Positions 18,109-27,336 are shown, counted from the first letter of the stretch. The stretch: DNA of 64,000 bases from Blastococcus atacamensis (GCF_002938425.1 NZ_POQU01000005.1:34866-98865), one strand, 5' to 3'. A program made the numbers and translations. Notes: generated from the letters alone by a model not told the origin.

Positions 18109-20277
18109 ATGTCCCAGCAGTACCCGGCATCGGACGAGACCGTCCGCATGCCCGCCGACGGCGGCGGCCAGCGGTCCGCGCCGGCCGTGCCCGCACAGGC
18201 CTTCGGCGAGCAGCACGACGACACCCGGCCCGTCAGCAGGGACTGGCAGAGCGGCGCGCCCGAGCCGGGCCCGGCTCCGGCGGCCGAGCCGGCCCCCGCG
18301 CCCGCCCCCGCCGGTGCCGGTGCCGGTGCCGGTGCCGGTGCCGGGACGGTCGAGAGCGGCGAGACCCAGCGGATCGACCTGGGCGACGACGAGCTCGCCG
18401 CGCGGACCGCCGTCGTCCCACTGCTCCAGGAGCCCGACCCTTCCTCCGCCGATGACGGGGTCGCCGCCGCGGCGGCTCCTGCGGGCCCCCAGGGCCCCTG
18501 GTGGCGCCGCCGGGCCGTCCTGGTGCCCGCCGGCGCGGTGGCCGTCCTGGCGGCCGCCTACGGAGTCGACCTCGCCGTCGCCTCCGGCGACATCCCACGC
18601 TCCACCGTCGTGGCCGGCGTGGACATCGGGGGCCTCTCCCCCGCCGCCGCGGCCGACACCCTGGAGCAGCGGCTGGCCGAGCGCGTCGCCGCCGAGCACC
18701 AGGTGCGGGCCGACGACGTCAGCGTGCCCTTCGCCCCGGTTACCGCCGGCATCGCACTCGACGTCGACGCGACCGTGGACGCGGCCGACGACCAGCCGCT
18801 CAACCCGTGGACCCGCCTGACCAGCTTCTTCACCGAGCGCCGGATCGACGCCATCCTCACCGGTGAGGACACCGCCCTCGCCGCCCAGATGGACACCCTC
18901 GGCGAGCAGGTCGACCGCGCCCCGGTCGACGCCACCATCGCCATCGAGGGCAGCACCGCCTCGGTCGTCCCGCCCCAGGACGGCCGGACCCTGGACCGCG
19001 ACGGCGCCGCCGAGGCGATCCTCGGGGCCCTCGCCACCGGCCAGGACCCCTCCACGCCCATCGACCTCCCCGTCGACGTCCAGGGCGTCTCCGTCGACGA
19101 GGCCGAGGCCCAGCGCGTGCTCGACGAGACGGTCACCCCCGCACTCTCGGCTCCGGTGGCCATCGTGAGCCAGGACGGCGCCGTCTCGGCCGAGGTGCCG
19201 GTCAGCGCGATCGCGGCCTCCCTCACCTTCACGCCGGGCGAGGACGGCACGCTGGCCGTCGCCATCGACCCGGCGACGTTGCAGGGCGCCCTGGGCGACG
19301 TGCTGGGCCGCTTCGGCACGCCCGCCAAGGACGCCGGTTTCGAGGTCTCCGGCGGCGCGGTGTCCGTCGTCCCCTCGGTCGACGGCACGGGCATCGACCC
19401 GGCGAACCTCGCCCAGCAGCTCCTGCCGGTGCTCACCGCCGACGCGCCCCGCACCGTCACCGCCGAGCTGGGCCCGATCCCGGCGGACCTGACCACCGAG
19501 GAGGCCCAGGCGCTGGGCATCAAGGAGCAGGTCAGCACCTTCACCACGCGGATCAGCAACCCGGTGAGCGGCACCAACATCCGGGTGGCGGCCGCCGAGG
19601 TCGACGGCGCACTGATCAAGCCCGGCGAGACCTTCAGCCTGAACGACTACACCGGCCCCCGCGGGACCGCGCAGGGCTACGTCGAGGCCACGGTCATCAG
19701 CGGCGGCCAGCTGTCCAAGGCGGTGGGCGGCGGCGTGAGCCAGTTCGCCACCACGATGTTCAACGCCGTCTTCTTCGCCGGCCTCGAGGACGTCTACCAC
19801 AAGCCGCACAGCTTCTACATCGACCGCTACCCCGCCGGCCGCGAGGCCACGGTCTACGAGGGCCTGATCGACCTGCAGTGGCGCAACGACAGCGACACCG
19901 GCATCTACGTCGACACCGCCTGGACGCCGAGCAGCCTCACCGTGACCTTCTACGGCACCAAGCGCTACGAGATCCAGGCCATCGAGGGTCCGCGGACCAA
20001 CTACCGGGAGCCCGCGGTGCTGGAGAAGCCGGCCGGCGACAACTGCATCCCGCAGTCGGGCGTCCGCGGCTTCGACGTCACCGTGACCCGGGTGTTCCGC
20101 GACCTGGGCACCGGCTCGGAGATCAGGCGCGAGGACTTCCGGACCCGGTACGCCGCCGAGGCGGTCCTCCGGTGCGTCGAGCAGCCGGCTCCCCCGGCGC
20201 CCGCTCCGGACGGCACCACGCCGCCCGCCCAGCCCTCCGCCGGTGGCCGTCGTGCCAGCCGTCCCCGGAGCGCCTGA
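18109..20277 (+). CDS. VanW-family protein with peptidoglycan-binding-like domains
   Basis: A 722-residue membrane-anchored protein. Residues 1-135 are a Pro/Ala/Gly-rich cytoplasmic tail, a transmembrane segment covers about 137-159, then two repeats of the YkuD-linked putative peptidoglycan-binding domain (residues about 165-470), and a VanW domain from about 476 (TFTTRISNPVSGTNIRVAA, FSLNDYTGPRGTAQGY, GGGVSQFATTMFNAVFFAG). The end is Pro-rich. It probably acts at the cell wall; the VanW reaction is unknown. ATG 18109 is chosen for the strong GGAGGAAG 6 nt upstream. An in-frame ATG at 17992 would add 39 residues. Confidence 0.9.
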   Translation: MSQQYPASDETVRMPADGGGQRSAPAVPAQAFGEQHDDTRPVSRDWQSGAPEPGPAPAAEPAPAPAPAGAGAGAGAGAGTVESGETQRIDLGDDELAARTAVVPLLQEPDPSSADDGVAAAAAPAGPQGPWWRRRAVLVPAGAVAVLAAAYGVDLAVASGDIPRSTVVAGVDIGGLSPAAAADTLEQRLAERVAAEHQVRADDVSVPFAPVTAGIALDVDATVDAADDQPLNPWTRLTSFFTERRIDAILTGEDTALAAQMDTLGEQVDRAPVDATIAIEGSTASVVPPQDGRTLDRDGAAEAILGALATGQDPSTPIDLPVDVQGVSVDEAEAQRVLDETVTPALSAPVAIVSQDGAVSAEVPVSAIAASLTFTPGEDGTLAVAIDPATLQGALGDVLGRFGTPAKDAGFEVSGGAVSVVPSVDGTGIDPANLAQQLLPVLTADAPRTVTAELGPIPADLTTEEAQALGIKEQVSTFTTRISNPVSGTNIRVAAAEVDGALIKPGETFSLNDYTGPRGTAQGYVEATVISGGQLSKAVGGGVSQFATTMFNAVFFAGLEDVYHKPHSFYIDRYPAGREATVYEGLIDLQWRNDSDTGIYVDTAWTPSSLTVTFYGTKRYEIQAIEGPRTNYREPAVLEKPAGDNCIPQSGVRGFDVTVTRVFRDLGTGSEIRREDFRTRYAAEAVLRCVEQPAPPAPAPDGTTPPAQPSAGGRRASRPRSA
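18310..18344 (+). repeat. GCCGGT hexanucleotide microsatellite inside the VanW gene
   Basis: Five perfect GCCGGT units plus a partial sixth encode an alternating Ala-Gly run in the cytoplasmic tail. Units are in frame, so slippage would change length without breaking the gene. Confidence 0.8.
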
Positions 20278-20359
20278 GCGGGCCGTGCCCCTCCGGCGCC
20301 CGACCCACGCCGATGAGCACCGCGTCGGTGTCCGCCGCGACGACGTGCACACTGTCGAC

Positions 20360-21424
20360 GTGAGCGCCCTCCTGCCCAGCGGCCCGGCCGCCGCGGTCGG
20401 GACGGACCCCGCGACGGCACCGGACGACGAGGAGCCCGCCGGGGCCACCCGCGCCGGGCCCCCGGCACCGTCCCGGATGGAGCGCCTGCCGGCCGTCGTC
20501 CGCATCCCGCTCCAGTTGCTCGGCCGCGCCGTCGCCAAGGCCTGGCAGGACCGCATCCTCGGGCTGTCGGCCGAGGCGGCCTTCTGGCAGATCCTGTCGG
20601 TCCCGCCGCTGCTCATCGGGCTGCTCGGCTCGCTGGGCTACCTGGGCGACGTCATCGGTGGTGACGCCGTCCGGCAGATCGAGGACCGCCTGCTGGACGC
20701 GTCCTCCGAGGCGCTGACCCCCGGCGTGGTCGACTCGCTGGTCGCGCCCACCCTCGCCGACATCCTCGGGTCCGGTCGGCTGGACGTCGTCAGCGTGGGC
20801 TTCCTGCTGTCCCTGTGGGCGGGTTCGTCCGCCACCGCCACGTTCATGAACACGATCGTCATCGCCTACGACCAGCGCGACGTGCGTGGGCCCATCCGCA
20901 CCCGCCTCAAGGCGCTGTGGCTGTTCATCGTCGGCATGGTGATGGCGGTGCTCACCCTGCCCCTGCTGGTGCTGGGTCGCGACGTGCTCGTCGCACTCCC
21001 GCCACCGGAATGGCGCGCGACCACCGGGATGCTCATCGACGCCGTCTACTGGCCAGTGGTCCTGGTGGGGCTCCTGCTGGCGTTGACCAGCTTCTTCCAC
21101 GTCGTGCTGCCGCACCGGCTGCCCTGGCGCCGCCACCTGCCCGGCGCGTTCCTCAGCCTGGGCTTCTTCCTCGTGGCGGCCATGCTGCTGCGCGCCTACA
21201 TCGGCGACATCCTGACCACGGCGCTGCCCTACGGCGCGCTCGCGGCCCCCATCGGCGCGCTGCTGTTCTGCTTCTTCTTCGGCATGGCCGTGCTCCTCGG
21301 CGCGGAGCTCAACACGACCATCCAGGCGCGGTGGCCCGCCCCGCTGCGCCGGCACGACCGCCGGCGGCGGGCGCGGCGGGCGGCGAAGCTCGAGGAAGAA
21401 GCCAAGCGCCTCGGCCTGCTATGA
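20360..21424 (+). CDS. YihY/BrkB family inner membrane protein
   Basis: A 354-residue protein with six to seven hydrophobic segments and the family hallmarks: ILGLSAEAAFWQILSVPPLL, the GSSATATFMNTIVIAYDQRD region, HVVLPHRLPWRRHLPGAF and a last segment GAELNTTIQARW. Members are poorly understood, once called ribonuclease BN. GTG 20360 is taken as start with an Ala/Pro-rich lead-in; upstream in-frame codons overlap the VanW gene, so the true start could lie a little earlier. The C-terminus is a basic Arg-rich helix. Confidence 0.85.
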   Translation: MSALLPSGPAAAVGTDPATAPDDEEPAGATRAGPPAPSRMERLPAVVRIPLQLLGRAVAKAWQDRILGLSAEAAFWQILSVPPLLIGLLGSLGYLGDVIGGDAVRQIEDRLLDASSEALTPGVVDSLVAPTLADILGSGRLDVVSVGFLLSLWAGSSATATFMNTIVIAYDQRDVRGPIRTRLKALWLFIVGMVMAVLTLPLLVLGRDVLVALPPPEWRATTGMLIDAVYWPVVLVGLLLALTSFFHVVLPHRLPWRRHLPGAFLSLGFFLVAAMLLRAYIGDILTTALPYGALAAPIGALLFCFFFGMAVLLGAELNTTIQARWPAPLRRHDRRRRARRAAKLEEEAKRLGLL

Positions 21425-21556
21425 CGATGACATTGCGCCCCTCCGGAGCGCACCGCGGCCATGTGCCGTACCCCAGCACCGCTGAGCCGCTGCCCATGTC
21501 CCGGTCGGGAGCCCTCCGGGCCCCGCAACCGGTCCACCATCAGCCCAACGCAGGCA

Positions 21557-21787
21557 TCAGTCCTTTTTCAGCTGGTTGTAGACCTCCTTGCAGGCCGGGC
21601 ACACCGGGCTGCCGGGCTTGGGGCTCTTCGTCACCGGGAAGACCTCGCCGCAGAGGGCCTCGACCATGGTGCCCATGACGGCGCTCTCGGCGATCTTGTT
21701 CTTCCGGACGTAGTGGAAGACCTCGTTGGCGTTGCCGGTGTCCGCGTCGCGGACGTCCGGGCGCTCGAGGATGTCGCTGCTGCTCAT
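21557..21787 (-). CDS. DUF3039 protein
   Basis: A 76-residue protein with VFHYVRKNKIAESAVMGT followed by EALCGEVFPVTKSPKPGSPVCPACKEVY; the Cys residues (CGE, CPAC) suggest zinc binding. This is the DUF3039 family found near sigB/ideR in actinobacteria. ATG 21787 has AGGGAG 7 nt upstream. Convergent with the YihY gene across a 132-bp gap. Confidence 0.9.
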   Translation of the reverse strand: MSSSDILERPDVRDADTGNANEVFHYVRKNKIAESAVMGTMVEALCGEVFPVTKSPKPGSPVCPACKEVYNQLKKD

Positions 21788-21901
21788 ACGGGCTCCCTGC
21801 TCGACGGTCGTGTCGTGCGGGCCGCGACGTCCGCCGCGCTCCTCCCGCACCCGGCCCCCATGATGACAGGGCGCGGCGCGGGGCCGAACGGCTCCCGGGC
21901 G

Positions 21902-22240
21902 TCAGACGTCGATGATCCGGGACGACCGCGTGGGGTTGTCCAGGACGCGATCCGGCCGCGGCGTGTAGCCCCGCATCTGCGTCTTCTTCTTCGGCGGCCG
22001 GTCGTTGGCCATCATGACGGCGACCCACGGCAGGACCGTCCCCAGGATCACGAAGATGATCATCAGCCAGACGACCTTGTAGAACACGGCGGCCAGGATC
22101 AGGGCCACCGTGCGCGTGGCCATCGTGATCGCGTAGCGCCGCTTCCGGGCCGCGTGCTGCTCGGCCGGGCTCAGCTCGACTTCGGTGATGAGCACCGGCT
22201 CCGACCTGCGCGACCGCGGGGACTGCTGGCTCGAGGCCAC
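21902..22240 (-). CDS. DUF3099 membrane protein
   Basis: A 112-residue protein: a charged N-terminus with VLITEVELSPAEQHAARKRRY, two transmembrane helices (about 43-60 and 62-82) and a basic tail with KKKTQMRGYTP. It fits DUF3099. Start GTG 22240 has GGAAGG 5 nt upstream. It shares strand and close spacing with DUF3039 downstream (114 bp). Function unknown. Confidence 0.88.
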   Translation of the reverse strand: MASSQQSPRSRRSEPVLITEVELSPAEQHAARKRRYAITMATRTVALILAAVFYKVVWLMIIFVILGTVLPWVAVMMANDRPPKKKTQMRGYTPRPDRVLDNPTRSSRIIDV

Positions 22241-22334
22241 GGGCACCTTCCCTCCGCCGGCCGGGTCGCTCTGCGGCGCTCCCGGACCACCCCCATGGTG
22301 CCACCGGATCGGCGACCGGCGGCGGCCGCCCGGA

Positions 22335-22928
22335 TCAGCCGTTCGCGGCCTGGCGAGCCGCCTTGGCGGCCTGCTTCTGGTCCTGCTTGAAGGCCCGCAC
22401 CTCGACGAGCGACTGCGGACCGGTGATGTCGGCGACGGAGCGGCGCGACCCCTCGGCGCCATAGTCCCCGGCCGCCTCCCGCCAGCCCACCGGCGTCACC
22501 CCGTACTGCTTGCCGAGCAGTGCCAGGAAGATCTTCGACTTCTGCGCACCGAACCCGGGCAGGCCGTTGAGCCGCTTCAGCAGCGTGGCACCCGTGGGGT
22601 CGTCGGCCCACAGCCCGGGCACCTCGCCGCCGTACTGTTCGACGAGCGCTCGGCACACCTGCTGCGTGCGCCCGGCCATGGAGCCCGGATAGCGGTGCAG
22701 GGCGGGCGGCCCTTGGAAGACGCGGACCAGGTCCTCGGGATCCATGGCGGCGATCCGCTCCGCCGACAGCGTGTCCACGCCGAGGCGGTCGGCGAGCAGC
22801 CGCGGGGCCCCGAAGGCCCGCTCCATGGGGAACTGCTGGTCCAGCAGCATCCCGATCAGCAGCGCCAGCGGGTCACGGCCGAGCAGCTCGTCGGCGGCGT
22901 CGTCCTGGGCGATGCGGAGCGTCGGCAC
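22335..22928 (-). CDS. HhH-GPD-type base excision DNA repair protein
   Basis: A 197-residue protein related to the endonuclease III/AlkA superfamily. Residues 19-45 read DPLALLIGMLLDQQFPMERAF, the conserved start of the GPD domain, and the helix-hairpin-helix is LKRLNGLPGFGAQKSKIFLAL near residues 117-137. No iron-sulphur cysteines are present. The catalytic residues of known glycosylases are not obvious, so activity is uncertain. The last 20 residues are Lys/Gln/Ala-rich. A fragment matching its N-terminal part lies at 27337-27392. Confidence 0.88.
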   Translation of the reverse strand: MPTLRIAQDDAADELLGRDPLALLIGMLLDQQFPMERAFGAPRLLADRLGVDTLSAERIAAMDPEDLVRVFQGPPALHRYPGSMAGRTQQVCRALVEQYGGEVPGLWADDPTGATLLKRLNGLPGFGAQKSKIFLALLGKQYGVTPVGWREAAGDYGAEGSRRSVADITGPQSLVEVRAFKQDQKQAAKAARQAANG

Positions 22929-22994
22929 ACGGAGATGGTGCCGTAGGGCGATCCCGGCGCAATCACCCGCCAGCAGGGCGTCTTCCGACGGGCA

Positions 22995-23660
22995 TCAGGC
23001 AGCCCGGCGTACGCGCACCTGCTCCCGAAGGATGCCGGCCTGGCCGCAGTGCTGGGCGATTGCGTGAAGCATCTGCAGATACAGCGCCCGGACCGGGCGC
23101 TCACTCCCGGCCGGCGACGACGTCCTCGAGGTCCCGAGCCGCGGTGGCCTCCCACACCTCGCACGGCGTTTCCGGTATGCCCGCTGCACCGCGACGATGG
23201 TGTCCTCGCGACGCAGCTGGAACGAGCGGTCCGGCGTCGACGGAAAGCCGATCTGTCGGCTCGACCGACCGGTCAGCGCTTGATCGCACAAGACGCCCTC
23301 GACACATGTGATGTGCTCGAGCAGGCCGAGCAACGTCGTCCTCGACGGGACCAGACGCAGCCGGGCCTCATCCTCGGTGAGGAAGCTGTCGCGGTGCACG
23401 ATGTCGTCGTCCACGACACAGGTGACCGTCTGCAGACCGGTGTGCGGATGGGGCGGCACCTGCATGCCAGGTCGGCCGCTGACGTCCTCGGGCCCGAAGT
23501 GGTCGACAAAGCACCAGCGGCCCGCCATCCGGCGCTGCCGCTGCGGCAGCAGCCGGCGGACGGTGGTGTACCACCCCAGCGGCACGTGGCGCCCGGGCAG
23601 GAGCACGCTCTCCGGTTCGAGCGCGGCCGCGACCCTCCCGCCGTACCGCTGACCTTCCAT
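22995..23660 (-). pseudogene. Pirin-like N-terminus fused out of place to a DinB/DUF664-like tail
   Basis: The ATG at 23660 has a strong GGGAGGGG ribosome site. The first 100 or so residues are pirin-like: RRMAGRWCFVDHFGPED, PPHPHTGLQTVTCVVDDDIVHRDS. The rest of the bicupin is missing; the frame runs into unrelated sequence that ends with ALYLQMLHAIAQHCGQAGIL, the last helix pattern of DUF664/DinB-type proteins. So two broken genes appear joined by deletion. It is still one open frame of 221 codons and may be transcribed, but pirin iron-binding (second His/Glu) is incomplete. Confidence 0.6.
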
Positions 23661-23807
23661 CGAGACCCCTCCCCCTGGGTTCCCTGACGTTGCGTCGTGC
23701 GGCTCGACCGCGGTGGCGGCGACCACCGCCGCCGTGGGCGCCCTGCGTGCCGGGCGCCTCTCTTCGGCATGCGCGGCGAGCGGCCTCGCGGTAGCGTCGG
23801 CACCGTA

Positions 23808-23821
23808 GTTGAGTGCTCAAC
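23808..23821 (+). promoter_or_regulatory. Inverted repeat upstream of wrbA, MarR/HxlR-type operator candidate
   Basis: GTTGAG-TG-CTCAAC, a perfect 6-2-6 inverted repeat 52 nt before the wrbA GTG. No regulator gene of these families is in the window. Confidence 0.4.
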
Positions 23822-23873
23822 GATACGCCGACTGCGTCCGACCTGTCCGAACCATGCGCTACAGGGGAGAACC

Positions 23874-24476
23874 GTGCCCAACATCGCCGTCGTCTACTAC
23901 TCGTCGACCGGGAACGTCCACCAGCTGGCCGCCGCCGTCGCCGACGGTGCCCGTGAGGCGGGCGCCGAGGTGCGCCTCCGGCGGGTGCCGGAGCTGGCCC
24001 CCCAGGAGGCCATCGACTCCAACCCGCTCTGGCGGGCGCACGTCGACGCGACCGCCGGTGAGGTCGAGGAGGCCACCCCGGCGGACATGGAGTGGGCCGA
24101 CGGCTACGCCCTCGGCACGCCGACCCGCTTCGGCACTCCCGCTGCCCAGATGAAGCAGTTCATCGACACCCTCGGCGGGCTGTGGTTCACCGGGAAGCTG
24201 GCGAACAAGGGCGCCACCGCGTTCACCAGCGCGCAGAACGTCCACGGCGGCAACGAATCGACGATCCTCACGCTGTTCAACGTCTTCTCGCACTTCGGCG
24301 CGATCATCGTCCCGCCCGGCTACACCGACCCGCTCCTGTTCGAGGCCGGCGGCAACCCCTACGGCGTGTCCAACGCCTCCGGCGGCCAGTCGGCGACCGC
24401 CAACGAGGCCGAGCTGGCCGCGGCCCGCTACCAGGGACGCCGTCTCGCCGAGGTGACCGCCAAGCTCGTCGCCTGA
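23874..24476 (+). CDS. wrbA: NAD(P)H:quinone oxidoreductase, WrbA type
   Basis: A 200-residue flavodoxin-like FMN protein that reduces quinones by two electrons. Motifs: IAVVYYSSTGNVHQLA (FMN phosphate loop), GYALGTPTRFGTPAAQMKQF, GGLWFTGKLANKGATAFTS and NVHGGNESTILTLFNVFSHFG. All fit the WrbA/type IV quinone reductase family. GTG 23874 has AGGGGAGA just upstream. It is followed by a perfect 34-bp palindrome that likely terminates transcription. Confidence 0.95.
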   Translation: MPNIAVVYYSSTGNVHQLAAAVADGAREAGAEVRLRRVPELAPQEAIDSNPLWRAHVDATAGEVEEATPADMEWADGYALGTPTRFGTPAAQMKQFIDTLGGLWFTGKLANKGATAFTSAQNVHGGNESTILTLFNVFSHFGAIIVPPGYTDPLLFEAGGNPYGVSNASGGQSATANEAELAAARYQGRRLAEVTAKLVA

Positions 24477-24488
24477 ACCTTGGCCCAT

Positions 24489-24522
24489 TCCCCGGGGCGG
24501 GTCCATGGACCCGCCCCGGGGA
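24489..24522 (+). terminator. Perfect 34-bp palindrome after wrbA
   Basis: A fully self-complementary GC-rich palindrome centred on GTCCATGGAC, 12 nt after the wrbA stop. No T-run follows, as is usual for actinobacterial terminators. Confidence 0.6.
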
Positions 24523-24612
24523 CCGACCGGGTCGGCATCAGATGCGGTGGGCTACCGGGTCCCGGCGACCAGCTCGGCCGCCCCGGGCCGCGGATCTCCG
24601 CGCCGTACGCCG

Positions 24613-24973
24613 CCCCGCGCTGCGCGCCTCCGGGCGGCGCCTGGTCACCCTCACCAACGGCTCCACGGGGGTGTCCGAGCAGCTGTTCACCGCTGCGGGC
24701 GTCCGCGACGAGTTCGAGGCGCTGCTGTCGGTGGAGGACGCCGGGGCCTGGAAGCCGGCCCGCGCCGCCTATGACTACGCCGCCCGGGCCTGCGGCACCG
24801 ACCCGGCCGAGATGTTGCTGGTCGCCGTCCACCCCTGGGACATCGACGGGGCCGCCCGCGCCGGCCTGATCACCGCGTGGATCCACCGCGCCGGCACTCC
24901 CTACCCCGAGTGCTTCACGCCATCGTCGCTGCGGGCCACCGGTCTCGACGACCTCGCCGCCCAGCTCGCGTGA
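24613..24973 (+). pseudogene. C-terminal remnant of a type II haloacid-dehalogenase-like hydrolase
   Basis: The reading frame carries the second half of a HAD type II enzyme: RLVTLTNGSTGVSEQLF (motif II Thr/Ser), SVEDAGAWKPARAAYDYAA (motif III Lys), then LLVAVHPWDIDGAARAGL in place of the usual motif IV, and AWIHRAGTPYPE. The N-terminal nucleophile-Asp motif is absent; upstream lies unrelated sequence. The remnant ends with TGA and abuts the convergent DUF427 pseudogene. Confidence 0.7.
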
Positions 24974-24976
24974 CCG

Positions 24977-25782
24977 TCAGGTTCCGACCTGGACCTCGAC
25001 GTCCTCGCCGTCGAAGGACCGGTAACCCGCCGCAGGCAGGGCCTCCAGCAGCGGCTCCCGGTAGCACCAGGCCGCGTCCTCGTACCGTCGTCCGCCCACG
25101 ACCACGTGCTCGTAGGTGGCCACGCCCTTGTACGGGCAGACCGTGGTGGTCTCGCTGTCCTCCAGGACGCCGTCGCGCACGTCTGCCTCCGGCGCGTACC
25201 AGCGCACCGGCATCCCGGCATCCCGGCATCAGCCACCGCGACCGGGCTGCCCGTCTCGGCGACCACCTCACCGCCGGAGCGGATGACCACATGCCGGGAC
25301 GAGCGGCGTGCGTCGACCCGGTGGAACGGGTCGCGCGGGTGACCGATCTGCTCGTCGTCCTCGACCAGCCAGGTGTCCAGCTCCTTGAAGGAGAACGAGA
25401 CCAGCCCGGCGAGAGGCGGGCAGCCCTCCACCGGGTCCGGATAGGACCAGGCGGCGTCCTCCACGTGGCGGCCGTCGACCGACAGATGCCAGTACCTGGC
25501 CTCCCCCTTGAACGGGCATGTGGTGCGCGTGTCGCTGGGCTGCAGGACACCCGGGGCCACGTCGGCCTCCGGCAGGTACCAGCGCGGCAGCAGCCCGGTC
25601 TCGTGCAGCATGACGGCACCGGTCGTGTCCACGATGGTGCGCCCAGCCAGGACTCCGCGGATGCGCTCCTGCACCGGGTGGAGGTACAGCGCGTGTGCCG
25701 GCGCGACCGACCACAGGTCGGCGTTCAGCTGCCCCTGCGCGGTGCGGGCGAGCGGGCCCGGTGCCCAGGGTCAGCGACGTGG
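24977..25782 (-). pseudogene. Two-domain DUF427 protein gene with two frameshifts
   Basis: Reading the minus strand gives a classic double DUF427 protein in three frames: SLTLGTGP (near 25780-25757), then LARTAQGQLNADLWSV to GEVVAETGSPVAVADAGMP, then VRWYAPEADVRDGVLEDSETTT to the stop at 24977. The first break is a one-base gain in a G/C run at about 25754-25760; the second is the extra 8-bp unit at 25209-25224. The expected start codon reads ACG rather than ATG. Removing one 8-bp unit restores the frame exactly. Confidence 0.8.
25209..25224. repeat. 8-bp tandem duplication causing a frameshift
   Basis: Two adjacent copies of GGCATCCC, followed by a partial third. Deleting one copy rejoins the second DUF427 domain in frame. 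Confidence 0.85.
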
Positions 25783-26080
25783 CTCGACCATAGGGGCGGG
25801 TGGGGGCGTCCGCTCGGTGCCGAGCAGCCGCGCTGACCGGGACATCGGTGACCCGGTCGTGGACCACCTCGACGGCGGCTCGCGTCGCCCAGGTGGCCGC
25901 AACCGGGTGGGTCCCGATTCCCCCGGCGAGTCCGCCGTCTCCGCGGCGCACCTCGCCGACGGTCACGCCGGTGCGTCCCCCGGGGGCCCGCACACGGGTC
26001 GACTGCGCCGGGTCGTCGCCGCTGGCCGTGGCCGAGGGATCACACCGCCGACCGGTGGCGGCATCGACTCCGGGATCTGA
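25783..26080. other. Intergenic stretch with no supported gene
   Basis: About 300 bp between the DUF427 pseudogene and the ZIP transporter gene. Several open frames cross it in both directions, but none shows a recognisable domain or a start with a ribosome site. It may hold eroded coding sequence. Confidence 0.4.
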
Positions 26081-26848
26081 TCACCCGCCCACGTAGACCG
26101 AGATCGCGGTGAAGACGGCGAACCCGGCGGTGAAGAAGATGGCGCCCAACCGCGATGTCTCTCCCTCGTGGGCCTCGGGGATCATCTCCTCGACCACGAC
26201 GGTGGCCAGCGCGCCGCCGGTCAGCGCCAGCACCGACAAGGTGACGATCTCCGGGGCGTCGCGCAGCGCGAAGTAGCCGAGGGTGGCGCCGACGAAGATC
26301 GGGATGGCGAAGGCGGAGGCCAGCAGCAGCCGGCGGCTGCGGCTCAGGCCGGCGCGGCGCAATGAGGCCACCGCCGCGAACCCCTCGGGCAGGTCGGCCG
26401 GCACCTGGCCGGTGGCCAGCAGCAGGCCCAGGGCCGGATTGAGCACGGTGCCGGTGCCGATCATCACCCCGTCGCTGAACAGGTCCAGGCTGACCCCGGA
26501 GAAGATGGCCAGCGGTCCGCTCGCCTTCTCGCCCAGATCCAGCCGCGCCTGCACGAAGCCCAGGGTGCGGTCGAGCAGGACGAAGAACGCGCCACCGGCG
26601 ACGAACGCCACGATCGACACCCACGCCGGCGACCCGGCCAGCGCCTCGGGCATGAGTTCCAGGCCGACGACGGCCAGCACGATCCCGGCGGCCAGGTGCA
26701 GGGCCAGGCTCAGCATCCGCTCGGAGACGTCGATGGTCTCCGACAACAGGGCCCCGGCGAAGTTGCCGACCGCTGGCAGCGACGCCAAGCCGAGCACGAT
26801 GAGGTAATCGCCCACGGCAGGGTCGATGCCCACCCACTGGCAGGGCAC
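26081..26848 (-). CDS. ZIP-family divalent metal transporter
   Basis: A 255-residue membrane protein with eight predicted helices of the ZIP (ZupT-like) type. Transport motifs: LHLAAGIVLAVVGLELMPEA (TM2), SLDLFSDGVMIGTG (TM4; the usual HNxxDG is partly changed to SLDLFSDG) and TVVVEEMIPEAHEGE (TM5 region). The cytosolic loop between TM3 and TM4 lacks a His-rich stretch. Substrate is probably Zn2+ or a similar ion, but not provable here. GTG 26848 is the assumed start; an in-frame GTG five codons on is possible. Confidence 0.8.
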   Translation of the reverse strand: MPCQWVGIDPAVGDYLIVLGLASLPAVGNFAGALLSETIDVSERMLSLALHLAAGIVLAVVGLELMPEALAGSPAWVSIVAFVAGGAFFVLLDRTLGFVQARLDLGEKASGPLAIFSGVSLDLFSDGVMIGTGTVLNPALGLLLATGQVPADLPEGFAAVASLRRAGLSRSRRLLLASAFAIPIFVGATLGYFALRDAPEIVTLSVLALTGGALATVVVEEMIPEAHEGETSRLGAIFFTAGFAVFTAISVYVGG

Positions 26849-27336
26849 ACGACCTGATCGGCCGAGCGCACCGCCCGACCGCCTGGGAGCTGCGGCATCG
26901 GCGGGACGCCGGCGGTGTGGTCGGGTGATGAACAGGGGTCACCGGCGTGGAGGAGCACCGACCCGGTGGGAGGCGACGCCGTCCGGCCGCCCATTCCCCT
27001 GACCCACCCGCACTCGCCCCGCTGCACGTACCGACGTTCGCGACGCACCGGTGGCTCAGCGGGCTGCACCGGCGGGATCGCTGGCCGGCTGCACCATGCC
27101 GTGCCTGAGCAGGTGCACGGGGCCAACGAGCAACTGGTCCACGCCCTGGCCGGCGACGGACAGCGTCTGCTCGTCGCGCTCGATGTCGCTGCTACGACTG
27201 CTCGCGTTCCCGCCTGTGTGGTGTCGAGAGACATGCCCACTCCGCCTCGACGGGCCGTCCGCACGGTGACGCCGAGCTGAGGGCTCGTCGGACTCACGCC
27301 CGGGCGTTCACCTGCTTCGTCGACGCATGTGCTGGT

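Noticed and set aside
18001..20616. An open frame of 871 codons on the minus strand under the VanW gene
   Set aside because: Same reason: antisense shadow of a real high-GC gene.
27051..27280. Overlapping open frames in the ZIP-dtd gap
   Set aside because: No recognisable protein and no start with a ribosome site in any frame; the region lies in the decay zone.
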